The translations under genes were made by a program, and so were the position numbers. The notes beneath the pieces were generated by a model, which was not told where the DNA came from, searched no databases, and worked only from the letters and a program-made list of their open reading frames with translations. From Micractinium sp. NFX-FRZ (Eukaryota; Chlorophyta; Trebouxiophyceae; Chlorellales; Chlorellaceae), in NCBI GenBank assembly GCA_029339195.1, contig JAPTJF010000002.1, forward strand, positions 124,001-188,000: a stretch of DNA of 64,000 nucleotides, read 5' to 3'. Shown piece by piece: positions 1-10,726 of the stretch. The stretch's first letter is position 1, and every line of letters starts with the position of its first letter.

Positions 1-842
1 CCCAGGTGCGCTGCCGGCTGGGCAGATAAGAAGACAGTACGGCGAGGGCGAGTGGAGGCCGCAGGAGCATAGGGATGCTGCACACACTTGCCTGCTCGCG
101 TGCCTGCCTGGCTTCTCTCTAAATGCCGCACCAGCACCCTCACCAGCATCCCACCTGCTCTCCCCTGTTGACTACTGCCTGCAGTGGCGCCCCGCACCTC
201 TGGGCGCAAGGCGGTGCTGCAGTGGCACACGGAGAGCGTGACGGACCCTCGCACCGGAGCTGCCGTCACCGAGGTGCACCCCGGCACATTCTGCACCCAG
301 GTCGGTCGGATGGCCCTCAGCCGCGGCAGTGGGGTTGTCATGTTGGGGCGGGGGCAGAGGCAGGGGCTGGTTGGGCTTGACCTCAGCGGGCCGTGAAGCA
401 GGCAGTCCCACCTAAACGCCTGACCCCAGTGATTCATTCCCTACCTACTGGGCAGGGTTGGGGCGACAGCCATGGCAACAGGTTGCCCCCAGTGCTGCCC
501 ATGCACCCTCCCAGCGCGTGCTCCCCCCGTCTCACCCCACCGCCCCACTCTCCTGTTTGCAGTGCTACGCCCTGAGCACCCCGGTGTGGCGCGCCGGCCC
601 CTTTGGACACAAGACGCTGTGCAAGTGAGTTTGGGCGCAACAGGGTGAAGAGGCCTTGTCAAAATTTGTGCCCAAAGGTGGTGGCGCGGCGAGCGCGGGG
701 AAGGCTGTGAGCGGCGCCGCAAGCGCACACCCTGCCCTGGCTCCCCCCTTCTCACCCCACTGTGCAACCCTGCCCCATCTTTCTACCCTGCAGTGCGTGC
801 GGCGTGCGCTGGATGAAGGCCTCCAAGGGCTCCAAGAAGTGA
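1..842 (+). CDS. GATA-type zinc finger protein, 3' part (5' end outside window)
   Basis: Putative sequence-specific transcription regulator, expected in the nucleus. Exons supported: 185-300, 563-624 and 794-842 (TGA); bases 1-5 followed by gtgcgc look like the end of an earlier exon. Spliced, the C-terminus gives a single finger with spacing CX2CX18CX2C: FCTQC, then TPVWRAGP, GHKTLC, and NACGVRW, ending in a short basic tail KASKGSKK. That 18-residue loop is the plant/algal GATA class; TPxWRxGP and LCNACG are its signature residues. The finger is split over three exons: the first cysteine pair is divided by the intron at 301-562, and the Asn codon of NACG is divided by the intron at 625-793. 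All four cysteines are present. The finger lies at the extreme C-terminus. What precedes residue W at 185 is not in the window, so domain content and identity beyond GATA family are unknown. Confidence 0.85.
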
Positions 843-2752
843 AGGCGAGAGGAGCCAGCAAGAGACGACTGGGCAGTGCCCAGCTGGATGCTGATGTGGC
901 GCCTGCCGCCGCCCTGCCCGCCAACTTCCCGCGGATCCCGCACCGCCTGCCCCTCAGACTTTGGGCCCTTGATTGTTTGATGAGCATAGGAACAACATGA
1001 ACGCATGCCCACCCAGCGGCCCAGCCAGCGCTGCTGCCGCCGCTTTGGGGGCGGCCGTGACACCTCGCCCGGTTGCCCGTCCCCCCCTCTTTACACATGG
1101 CCCTGCATCTGTCACCCGTCACACCCGCCCCCTAGCCAACCCTGAATCCTTTTCGCACCCACCACCCTTGGCTTGCCTGCTTGCTTGGCGGGCCGCCTGA
1201 CCCTGCACCGAGGCGCCAGCGGAGGCTCACTCCCCGGCGCCGCCTGTGCTGGGGCAGCCCGCCCCCCTACCCCACCCCACCCCCCATGCGCTGGCGCGGG
1301 GGGTGGGCACTTTTGTGTACGCACGCTTGGGCCACCCAATCATTCTTCTTTGTGAATTACTTTTGCTGCCGCTGCTGTGTGCGTCCCACACGCTGTGCGC
1401 CAATCCGTCGCTCGCCCGCCCCGCTTGCTCCGCTCCCTCGCTGTGCGCGCTCCTCTTGCCCAACCCTGCATCTCCTTTCGCCCTCTTGTACCCATCTTGT
1501 TGCTTGTTCCGTCCCCCTCTCGCGCTCGCTCCCTCCCCCGCTCTTGCACTCTATCCCCCCAGTTTGCTTGCCCGCCGTGCCGTGCCTTGAGCGCCGGCGC
1601 CTGTTTTCCATGCCCATATTTGAAAAGCAAAAAAATGCATTGCACTGCACTATCTGCATCGTCCCCCCCCCCCCCCTTCCCTGCTGACCCCAGGCTCGTC
1701 CGACCTCCTGCGTGCATCTTAATCATCTCATATTTTCCCGTCTCTTGACCCTTCCCGCTTTTCACCGCTGCCTTTTGCTTCCCACCCGCACTCCCTCCTT
1801 TCACCGCTTTTCCGCCGCCAGGCAACCTCTACCGTCCTTTCCTTTCGTTTCCTCGTCACCCGATCGCCCTTGCGCTGCAACAGTGCTGGAGTGTGTAAGA
1901 GTTGAGAGAGTCGAATCGAGGGAGGTGGCTAGTACAGGCAGGGGCGCCGCAGCCGCTGCTGGCAGATGATAACGTTGCTGAAAGATGACAGTTTTGGAGG
2001 GGCGTCGAGCAATGTGCTGTGGATATGTTGTTAAAATGTAGTATGGGCCGTCTACTTAGCAGTGGATGGGGTGGCAGAGACACTGCCGTTTCATGTGCAT
2101 GCTGTGCCGCAAGCAGACGCCAAGCACAGCATGCACGCCAGGCCAACCGGTGCACCGTCGATGCTTCAACCACTGCGGCCCGTGAAAATCGCCTGCTACG
2201 TCCAGTGAGTGGGCCGCAGAGCGTGGCCACGGAGCCCGCGAGGGCGCAGCTCAATCCGCATTCTGCGCAGCCCAGATCCCGTCCTCTGGTCGTTCTGCGC
2301 AGCAAGCGCGGCCTTTTCACTTCGCAATGCGTGTTGTGGTGGAGGAAGGCTGCTCGCCGCGCAAGGGGGCCCTGGCCTCCTGCACCCCCCAGTTCCTCCC
2401 ACACAGCAGCGGACGCAGCCACCTCCACCTAGCTGGGCCCATCTGCTTCATCCTAGGCGCAGTCTGCACCTTGGCAATTGTCTCACTCCCCCACCACCAT
2501 CTGATCGGTGAGAGGCAGTCAGGGGGCGGCCGGGGTGGCAAGGCAGCATCGGCGGGCGGTAGGCAGCTGCTGTCAGTTGGGGGGTGAACCCAATCTGCTG
2601 GTAGGGCAGCTGGTGAGATGGGGACCAGCATGCGGCCACTGCATGCAGATCGCCTGCTTCACTTTGACTGCTGCAAAGCACTCATCATTTATCGTCTGCC
2701 CATTCAAAAGCAAACCCTTTGCCTGTGCACGATGAATTGAACCGAAGCCCCC
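843..2752. other. Intergenic, no gene seen (GATA 3' region and upstream of SGNH hydrolase gene)
   Basis: About 1.9 kb between the GATA stop and the next start. It is pyrimidine-rich on the + strand at 1200-1800 and has several open frames on both strands, none with recognisable family residues, splice-consistent continuation or an ATG start of interest. A TGTAA, the polyadenylation motif used by many green algae, lies at 1894-1898 on + and could end a long GATA 3' UTR; this is only a suggestion. An in-frame TGA at 2738-2740 closes the frame just upstream of the next gene. Confidence 0.5.
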
Positions 2753-5700
2753 ATGCGTGCAAATGCACCTGCAGCGCTGCGGGAGGCGTGGCAGCTGCCC
2801 TGGGCCGCAACTGCCGCCGCCGCCCAGCACCGCCCAGAAGCACTGCTGCCACGGCAGCACGGGGCGCACTCCGGCCTCCACCTGGCAGCAGCAGGCAGCT
2901 TGGCGGAGGGGTGGCAGCAGGCAGGGGCCCGCAGCGAGCGGAGGGGCGCTGAGCTGGCGCCTCCCTCCCAGCTGATGACAGGTGCGGCAGCTGGGGCAGG
3001 CAGCGAGGGCAGCGGCATGCGGGGGACCCAACCAGAGCAGCAGCAGCAGGAGCAGCTGGAGGAGGAAACAGCTGCCGACAGCGCCACACCGCTGCCTGCC
3101 CCCGCCACACAGCGGCGGCTGCCCTGGCAGCCGGTGCTTACACGAGAGGAGGTTGCCCGGGGGCTGAGCCAGGCAGGGAGCGGCGCGCGCCTGCGCGTGC
3201 TGGCTGCCAAGCTGCTGGCTGGGCGGCCAGTGGTGGTGAACATGCTGGGGGGCAGCATCACGTATGGCAGAGGCGCCAGCGAGCCGCACCTCAGCTATGT
3301 GTCCCGCTTCTTCCAGTTCCTGAACGCCACCTGGCCGCACAGGTGAGCAGCGGAGGAGGGGGAGGGGCAGGAGGGAGCAGCCAGGGAAGGCGGCCGGGCA
3401 GGTTCTGCCGTCGTTTTATGTGGGTGGGTGGGTGATCAACCCGGATGCTGCAGGGTCGTGGCAACTGCATGCAGGCGCCGATACCAGCAACAGCTTGGCA
3501 CAGCTGCCGCCCTTCCTTCCACTGCTCTGCAGGGACCACGTGCTGCTGAACAAGGGGATTGGGGCCACCAACAGCGGCGTGTTTGCGGCCTGCACCGAGC
3601 ACATTGTCAGCCAGGTGGGGCGGGCGGGGGGGCGGGGTTGGGTGCACCGCAGGTGGGCAGCAGTGGGTGTGCAGCAGAGGACCAGCAGGGCAGCTCCCAC
3701 ATGGCAGCAGAAGGTCGCATTGCGCTGGGGCCCGCATCCAGTCAGCGCAGGTACATCAGATGTGCGGAGTCCGAGGTGCACTACAGACGGAGTCTAACAA
3801 GGTTGGAGGCTAACTACAGCCACGCCAACTCCCCGGTGCCTCCTCCTCTTCCCCAAGGATGCCGACCTCCTCGTCACCGACGAGATGGAGACGCCCGCCG
3901 CCACTAAGTCACACTCACTGTTGCAGTTACAATGTGCAACTTGCGGGATGCCCCCCCTGCCCGCCCCCTTTCTCTGCAGGGCGCCGACCTCGTCGTTACC
4001 GAGTTCACCGCCAACGAAGTTGAGACGGCCCCCTTCACAGAGCGCTCGCGCGGAGCGTACGAGCAGCTGCTGCGCCGCCTGCTGCGCCTGCCGCGGTCGC
4101 CCGCTGTGCTGCAGCTGCACCACTACGCGTGGTGGCACCCGCAGCGGGAGGGCAGGGGGCTGGAGGCGGGCCTGTTTTATGAGGCACCCACAGAGGCGGA
4201 GCTGAGCGTGTTTGCGCAGGTGGGTTAGTGGGCAGGGTGGGGTGGGTGGGGCAGGGAAAAGGGGGTGGGGGAGGAGAGGCAAAGTGAGGCATGGATGGGT
4301 GCATAGCGGCGGTCCGGCACGCTCAGACATGTTGCGGATAGGCCTGTGGTAAGTGCTGGCCAATCGTGAGCATAAGAAAGGAAGGGGCCTGCTCTGATGG
4401 GCCCAGTTAACTCTGCCGTCCCAGCCTGTCACACACTCACTAGGCAGCCCGTGTTGCCGCTTGCTTCCTCTCCCTGCCTTCCACTGCAGTACTATGACCT
4501 CCCCAGCATCAGCCTGCGCTCAGCTGTCTACCCGCTGATGCAAGCCGGCATCGAGGGCTTCAAGGCAAGCCAGCCTGGCGCCAGCCTGGCAGTGTGCACC
4601 CAGCAGCGCAGCGCAGAGCAGCGCGCCGCAGAAAGTGAACTACTGAGAAGTGCACACCATGCATTCTCTGCTTCTATTGCCCAGGCCGCCAGGACTGCGT
4701 TGCACCACTCATTTGGCTCAGCCTGGCCTGGCCCTCGCTTCCTCACCTCGCCCCCAATTGCCGGCAACCTGTGCAGCCGGAGCGAGTGTGGGAGGAGCCC
4801 AGCAAGCCGCTGTATGCGGCGGGCCTGCGCGCCGCCAAGCCCGGCACCAAGCTGGACTACTTCTACCACGACAAGTGAGCTGTCCCTCTTGTGCACCGAG
4901 CTGTCCCGTGCGGTATCGCGGTGCCATGCATGTGTGCTGCCTCGGGGAGAGCAGGAGGCACCACCGGCTGGCAACAGGGCCAGCCAGCCAGCAGCAAGGC
5001 GACGCTGAGGGAGGCGCCCTGAGATGGTGCTCCCCGCTGCCTGCTGGCTTTGGCCTGGTCTTGTGCATCGCTGTCTGCCTGTTTCCACTGCTTGTGTTCA
5101 ATTCATCCCTGCCTGCTGGAGCGTGCAGGACCCACCCAGGGGACTTGGGGCACACCGTGCTGGCAGAGCTGCTTGCCGCCGCCCTGCTGAGAGCGGTCGC
5201 GGAAGTGGAGGCGGGTGCATGGGCAGCCAGCACACAGCCCCTGGCTGCTGCCTGGCCCACCGCAGCCCGGCAAGACGTGCGCCTGCCAGGGGCAGAGGGG
5301 CTGCCGCCCCCCATGGTACCTGGCAACACGGACAGCAGCACCACGCTGTGCGCCATTCTGGTGGGATGCCGCTTGCGGGAGGGTGGGAGAGGGCATGGGG
5401 CGCACGTGCACCCAGTGGCAGCGGTCCCAGCCCCAAGGCACCTGTCCTGCTGCGTTCTTCACAACGGCCGCTTCTAACAGGCTGACGGCGGATGCAGGAC
5501 AGATGAAGTCAGTGGGGCCCTGCATGCCTGCATCAGCTGACTGCTTGACTGCCTGTCCGCTCTCTCATGCTCTCGTTCAGGAGGCCTTCAAGCCGGTGGT
5601 GGTGGCATCTCAGGGCTTCTCATTCAAACCCGAGCGCCCAGACGCGCCCAACTTCGTTGCACAAAAGTGAGCCACGCAAGCTGCCTGCATTCGGGGGTCA

Positions 5701-6678
5701 CGGTGATGGGCGATCGCACACCAAGTTGGGGCTCCTTGCCGAGGCTCTTGCAGGTGGCAAGGGGCCACCCTGCTGAAGCCCTGCGTGTTCAGGCCGGTTG
5801 AAAAGCAAGCCTCCGACCACCCTGTGCCGCTGGCCCCTCCCTGCAGGTGGGGGTGGACCGCTGTTGAGCCAGGTGCACTGCACTGCTGCTGCTGCAAGGG
5901 GGGCGCTGCCTGGCAGCTGCAGGCAGCCAAACTCGTGCAGCCATGCGCACCGCACCCAGCAATGCGTTCGCCTTGGCCATCACACCGTTCCCCTTCCCTG
6001 CCTGCCCCATGCCTGCTCCTTGGTCTGTAGGCGCATGGGCTGAGCTGGAGTTTGACACACGGAAGGATCCTGTGCAGGTGGCAGCACCGCAGGATGAGGG
6101 ATACTATGACGAGTCTTACAGCGATAATGACGCCGCCCCGGAGGGCGGGGCGGATGAAGAAGACCGGCAGAACGAGGAGGAGTCCCGCAATGCGCTGGTC
6201 TATCTCACGTACCTGAAATCATACGCCGGCATGGGCACGGCATCCATCACGTGTGTGCGCGGCTGCAGCTGCAACAAGGTCAAGCTTGACGGCACGTGGG
6301 ACCAGCCCAACTCCCTGCAGCAGGTGAATGACGGGCGCAGCACAGCACGCATGCGGCGGTTGGTTGGCTGTCAGGGGTGCCTGCTCCCCTCCCTGGCCCT
6401 CGAGGGCCCAGCGTGCCAGCCGGGCGGCAGACTGGTCTACCCTGCCTCCCGACCTTCTCATCCCGCGTCTCCACCTCCCGCCCTCCCTGCAGGTGCTGGT
6501 GCTGCGCCCCTCCCAGCACGCGCGCTGCCGGGTGCGGGTGACAGTGCTGAAAGAGGCGGGCAGGGTGCGCCAGCAGGGGCACAAGGTGAGCCTGAGCGGC
6601 GTGATGGTCAGCCACTTCAGCATCCGGCTGCAGTCCAAAACCGAGTCTGTGGAGGTGATGCACAGCACGCTCGGGTGA
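2753..6678 (+). CDS. SGNH/GDSL-type hydrolase with C-terminal accessory domain (10 exons)
   Basis: Predicted esterase or acyl hydrolase of the SGNH fold, 635 aa; substrate unknown. Exons: 2753-3342, 3533-3614, 3980-4219, 4490-4564, 4777-4874, 5129-5360, 5581-5666, 5847-5872, 6031-6323, 6493-6678. All four SGNH blocks are visible: nucleophile Ser168 in GGSITYG, Gly205/207 in NKGIG, Asn236 in TEFTANE, and the Asp361/His364 pair in DKTHPGDLGH. The N-terminal 130 residues are Ala/Gln-rich with no clear signal peptide. The C-terminal third (about 440-635) is a beta-rich looking region with a Cys cluster CVRGCSCNK and an acidic insert. ATG 2753 is the first in frame after a stop at 2738. The 26-nt micro-exon 5847-5872 is needed to keep frame and supplies WGWTAVEPG. 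The intron after 4564 starts with GC. Localisation and physiological role cannot be told from sequence. Confidence 0.82.
3852..3904 (+). repeat. Boundary echo of SGNH-gene exon 3 inside intron 2
   Basis: An AAG acceptor-like site followed by a copy of the exon 3 start (ADLLVTDEMETP against ADLVVTEFTANEVETAP at 3980-4030). The copy lacks six internal bases relative to the exon and then runs on without a usable donor, so it is probably not an exon. Confidence 0.65.
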
Positions 6679-7291
6679 GGGCTTGCACGTGAGGCCCACG
6701 TGTGCAGGCGGGCGCCCCTGCAAGCACTGTTCAACTCGTGCGCAGCGCAGGCCGCCAATCCCCCCGCCCAGCTAGAACAGCACAGTACTGTCGTAATTGT
6801 GACACGCATGCAGCAATATAGCTTCTCAGATCAATGCCCTTGATACTGGACAGAAGGCAAGGGTAACCCTGCCGTTGCCTTCTCTGTGAAATTATTGCGC
6901 ACTATCACCAGCATTCTCTTCCCCTCTGTGTACTGCCATACACCTCCCACCTTCTGTCCAATCCTGGTGTGCAATACAGCTGCCTCATACATGCTTCACG
7001 CACCCCTCATTGATACCATTATTACAAAGCTTTTGGTTTTACAATGCTTCCCCCTGCCTGCATCGCATCCGTCACTCTGCTGTCATCAATGTGAGCCCTC
7101 TCTGTGCAAATGATGCACACACAACCCAGACGAGCGCAAAGAGGAGCAACAGATGTGTCGGGGGCGCTGGCTCACTGTTGGGGCCTGCTTGCTCAGCGCC
7201 ATTTGGCAGCTGGTGCCAGCTGGCTCTTGCTGCCGCTGCGCTGCACTTCTACAGAAGCAGTGCCACTGCTGCTTCCGCTGCCCAGCGTACC
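6679..7291. other. Tail-to-tail intergenic, no gene seen
   Basis: 613 bp between the stop codons of the SGNH gene (+) and the Cys-rich gene (-). Presumably both 3' UTRs. It is visibly more AT-rich at 6780-7110 than the flanking genes. No RNA gene or repeat recognised. Confidence 0.5.
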
Positions 7292-10065
7292 CTACATCGC
7301 AGCCAGCAAGATGGCCAGCCACAGCAGGGCCCAGCGGCACCACGCTGCGAGGTGCCATGCTGGAGGGCTGCTCGACGGAGGCGCTCTCAGCGGTGCGGGG
7401 GCAGGGCTGTCGGCAGGCTGGGGCGCCGGCGCCAGCGCTGGGGCGCCAGAACCCGCTTCTGCTGCTGGAGCTGAAGGCAGCTGGGGCGCCCCTGCCAGGG
7501 CGTGCAGCGGCATGCATGTCCCAAGCTCCGCCATGCCGTCGCCGGAATAGCGTAAGTGCATAAACTTGTATCCGTCCAGGCAGGACTCACACCCATATGT
7601 GGAACACACAGCGTGCCGTCTCGCACTGCACCGTTCAAGGGGGCAGGTGGGGTGGGTGGGTGGTGAGTGCCAGGATGCTCGGCAACGGCAACTGCCGCCC
7701 ATTTGCCAGCAAAAACAGCAGCGACCAATGCTGCTGGCCGTGCTGCTGTGGCAGCGGTGGCTGCTGCTGCTGCTGCCGCTGTTGTTGCTGCCTTTCACCA
7801 TAAAGCTGCCATCAAGCGGCCGCCCGCCCGTGCATGAGCTCACCGGCATGCATGGCCCACGTGAGTCGCGTAGCACCTGGCCATCCAAGCAGCTCTCGCA
7901 AGTGCTCGAATCTTTGGGGCACCAGGCACAGCCAGGTATGAGGCAAGGCTCGCAAGTGCCATCCTTGCTAAGTCCATACGCCGTGTCGTTCAAGCCGCAG
8001 CTCGTGCATGCATCGGGCGATGCGTCGCAGGAGTAACAGTTTCGGTCGGTGCAGGGCACGCACGTGCCTGCAGGCACGGAGGTTCAGGTGCATGAGAGCA
8101 CGGCCCCCTTGCGGGTGGAGGGAGCTGGCCGGGAGGGTGCTTGCTCGGCTCGAGGCAGCCGCGGCAGGCAAGAGAAGCCGCACCAGCGGCGACAGCAAGC
8201 GAAGCGGGAGCCACAACAGCAGCAACACTGGCGGCGTGCCTGTAGAGCTGTCCATGTGGTATCCGTCGTCACAGTAATCGCATTGGTCGGCGTTGGAGGG
8301 GCAGGAAGTGCAGCCCTGCTGGCGGCACGGCACGCAGCCGCCGGTCGCTGCATCCACGCCCATCCCGTTCTCCCAGCAATTCGCACACCGTCCGTCCAAA
8401 TAGCACGAGAAGCAGCCAGACGAGCAATTGGTGTCCCGCGTGGGCGCCTGCAGCAACAGATAGAGAGAGTGCCTGTGCTTTGCCTCCCATCTATAGGTAA
8501 GGAAGGTGATGGGGGTGGTGCAGGTCAGGCAATTTTGGGGGGGCTGCGCCCGCGCCCCCGCCCCCCCAACCCTTTCGCTATAAAACGATATTGTGTGAAT
8601 GAACATACAAATGCAATAGGAATCAAGGTGCACACGCTGGCGCAATATAATGTCCCCGCCTCCCCGCTGACCTGGCAAGGCTTCCAAGGAAAGCAGAGCA
8701 CACACACACACGCCGCTCCTCACCTGAACACATTTGCCTGCGACGAGCTTGGCTGGCGCATAGCATGCGGTACACACGTCGGTCCGTTGTACATCGCAGG
8801 TCATGCAGTCGGGTGAGGTGCGACACTTGAGGCAATTGCCATCCTTCATGCGGGGACAGGGGGGCAGGGGCGGGCTGTGTTGTCTAGCTGGTGGTGGTGG
8901 GTGGGGTAGGTAGGGGGGCCCTCTTGGCCTTGCCGCAATGTGGGCAAAACAGAGGGGGAGGGTGTGTGGGTGGCGGTTGGCGGGTGGCCATGGGGGTGGG
9001 GTCTCACCGTCAGCATGGAGCCAGCCTGGCAAGTGGTGCATGTGCCGTTGACGTCTGTGCAGACGTCACAGCGGGGCGGGCACTGCAACAGCGGAGGGGC
9101 TGAGGCGGGAGTGTGTGGCCCTCCTCCACCGCAGAGCAGCCCGGCCAGCGCAGCGGGCGCAGCAGGGCCCGCAGCACAGCCGGCAGGAGCGAACCACGTG
9201 CTGCTGATGACTGGAGCGGGGGGAGGCAGCAGCAAAGCAATGCAAATCAAAGCAGCAAAGCAAAGCGAAGCAGTGGCGGCAGGGGCACATGCAGCACCAT
9301 CACAGCAGGCAGTGGCAGGTACTGTCCAGTGCCAAAAGAGCACCTTAATGCACTGCCCATCGGTGGTCACATGGTGGCCCACGTCCCACTCTTCGAATTC
9401 AAACCAAATGCTGTTGTGGCCATCCCGACAGCTCAGGCAAAAGGAGGGATCGCCTTCCCGGCACTGCGTGCAGCCGGACTGTGTGCACACTGCGGCATTG
9501 GGGGGCGGGGGTGGGGGCTCAACCAGCAGTCACCGGCATGCTCCAGATGGCACACCGTGACGGCACATGCATGCCGCTGAACTGCCACTACCATGTTAAG
9601 ATGAAGGCCACTCTGGAGCTGTCCCTGCCCTTCACGCCCCATCACAAGTACGGTGGCGCAAGCATGCCCTGCACAGCAAATCCCACGCATGCATCTGCAC
9701 AACAGCGCCCAGCGCACGCACAGGTGCATTGGCCTTTGGAGGTGAGTGTGTAGTAGTCCCAGCACTCCTCGCATCTGCTGTTGTCAGCAGCGCAGCGCTT
9801 GCAGGGGCTCACATCCTCGTCGAAGTAATCATTCGCGGGCCGCATGGCGTTTTGGACGCAAGTGTAGGCGTGCGCAGCACACACTGCAGGGGCACAGGGG
9901 GGCGGCGGTGGGCAGTGCGAGTGGTGGCGGCGGTGGCGGTGACAGCGCTGTGCTGGGTGCTCGCAGGGCCACAGCGGCGCCTTCAGTGTCCCGGTGGACA
10001 TCTTATGGCGCACATGAAGTCAGCAACGCCAACAGCAGCAGGGAGAACCCCGCGGGAGCGGCCAT
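7292..10065 (-). CDS. Secreted or surface-anchored Cys-rich (furin-like/growth-factor-receptor-like repeat) protein
   Basis: Role unknown; composition suggests an extracellular or endomembrane protein. Exons on -: 10065-10014, 9883-9722, 9489-9344, 9082-9008, 8843-8724, 8447-8240, 8067-7292, giving about 512 aa if the last is unspliced. Exon 1 is a classic signal peptide (MAAPAGFSLLLLALLTS). The body is a series of CxxC/CxxCxxG modules such as CKRC, CTQC, CRTSPDC, CDYCDDGY, CAWC and CESCLDGY, the pattern of furin-like and receptor L-linker repeats. A Pro/Ala linker precedes a hydrophobic C-terminus that ends without a cytosolic tail (WALLWLAILLAAM), compatible with a GPI signal or tail anchor. 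The last exon is open throughout but 7600-7860 looks intron-like (Ser/His-rich, gtgagc after CMP at about 7845); no alternative junction keeps phase convincingly, so this part is unresolved. Intron 6 would use a GC donor (8239). Confidence 0.7.
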
Positions 10066-10726
10066 CCCGCCGGCAGCTGGGTGCTCGCAAGCTTGTCCGG
10101 CCCTGGGCGCGCCCTGCAGGGGTCCACCGCTGGACTGTGCACTTCTGAAAGTACGGCGGCGCGCAACGAAGTCTTGCAGTTTGAATGAAGACACCTGCCC
10201 AGCATCTGCCTCCATCCAGGATACCAGGGCAAACTGAAATTTCTGTCATGTTGACCTGCACAACACAGCAGACATGCGACCTCTCACCAGCTCTTTTAGT
10301 GCGCCGCCGCCGCCCAGCAGCCATGTTGTTGACATCTGCCGCCGGCACGTCGCATAACTGTGGATTCTCTGCCTGCTACTGCGCCGGGCGTGCCAGAGGT
10401 AACAGGTTGCACAGCATGGTCACAAACAAGCCAGCAAGAAGGCAGCAAGGAACCCTTCAAGGGTGGGACAGCACGCACTGGCAGATGGGGAGGGAGGCAA
10501 AAGTAGGAGGCGGAGGCATTGCCCAGTCTTGCCGGGTGCCTGCCGGTCGCCCCGCCCACCACGGCAGCGGCCTCCTCTGTTGCTGCATCCTTGGCACGCA
10601 GTGCAACGCCCCCTCGGCGTCTCTGCCTATTCACGTGCTTGCTTTGCGTTCTTACAATACCATCGCTGTTTGGAATGAACACACAGCTCTCAAGCGCCCT
10701 CCATGCCCGCCCACGCGTACACGCGG
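10066..10726. other. Intergenic between two - strand genes, no gene seen
   Basis: 661 bp holding the 3' region of the polyprenol reductase gene and the promoter of the Cys-rich gene. Long open frames here on - are antisense or out-of-frame readings without family residues. No repeat or RNA gene recognised. Confidence 0.5.

Noticed and set aside
1856..2428. 190-codon open frame on - in the first intergenic region
   Set aside because: First codon is GTG, composition is shadow-like, and no family residues or splice partners were found.
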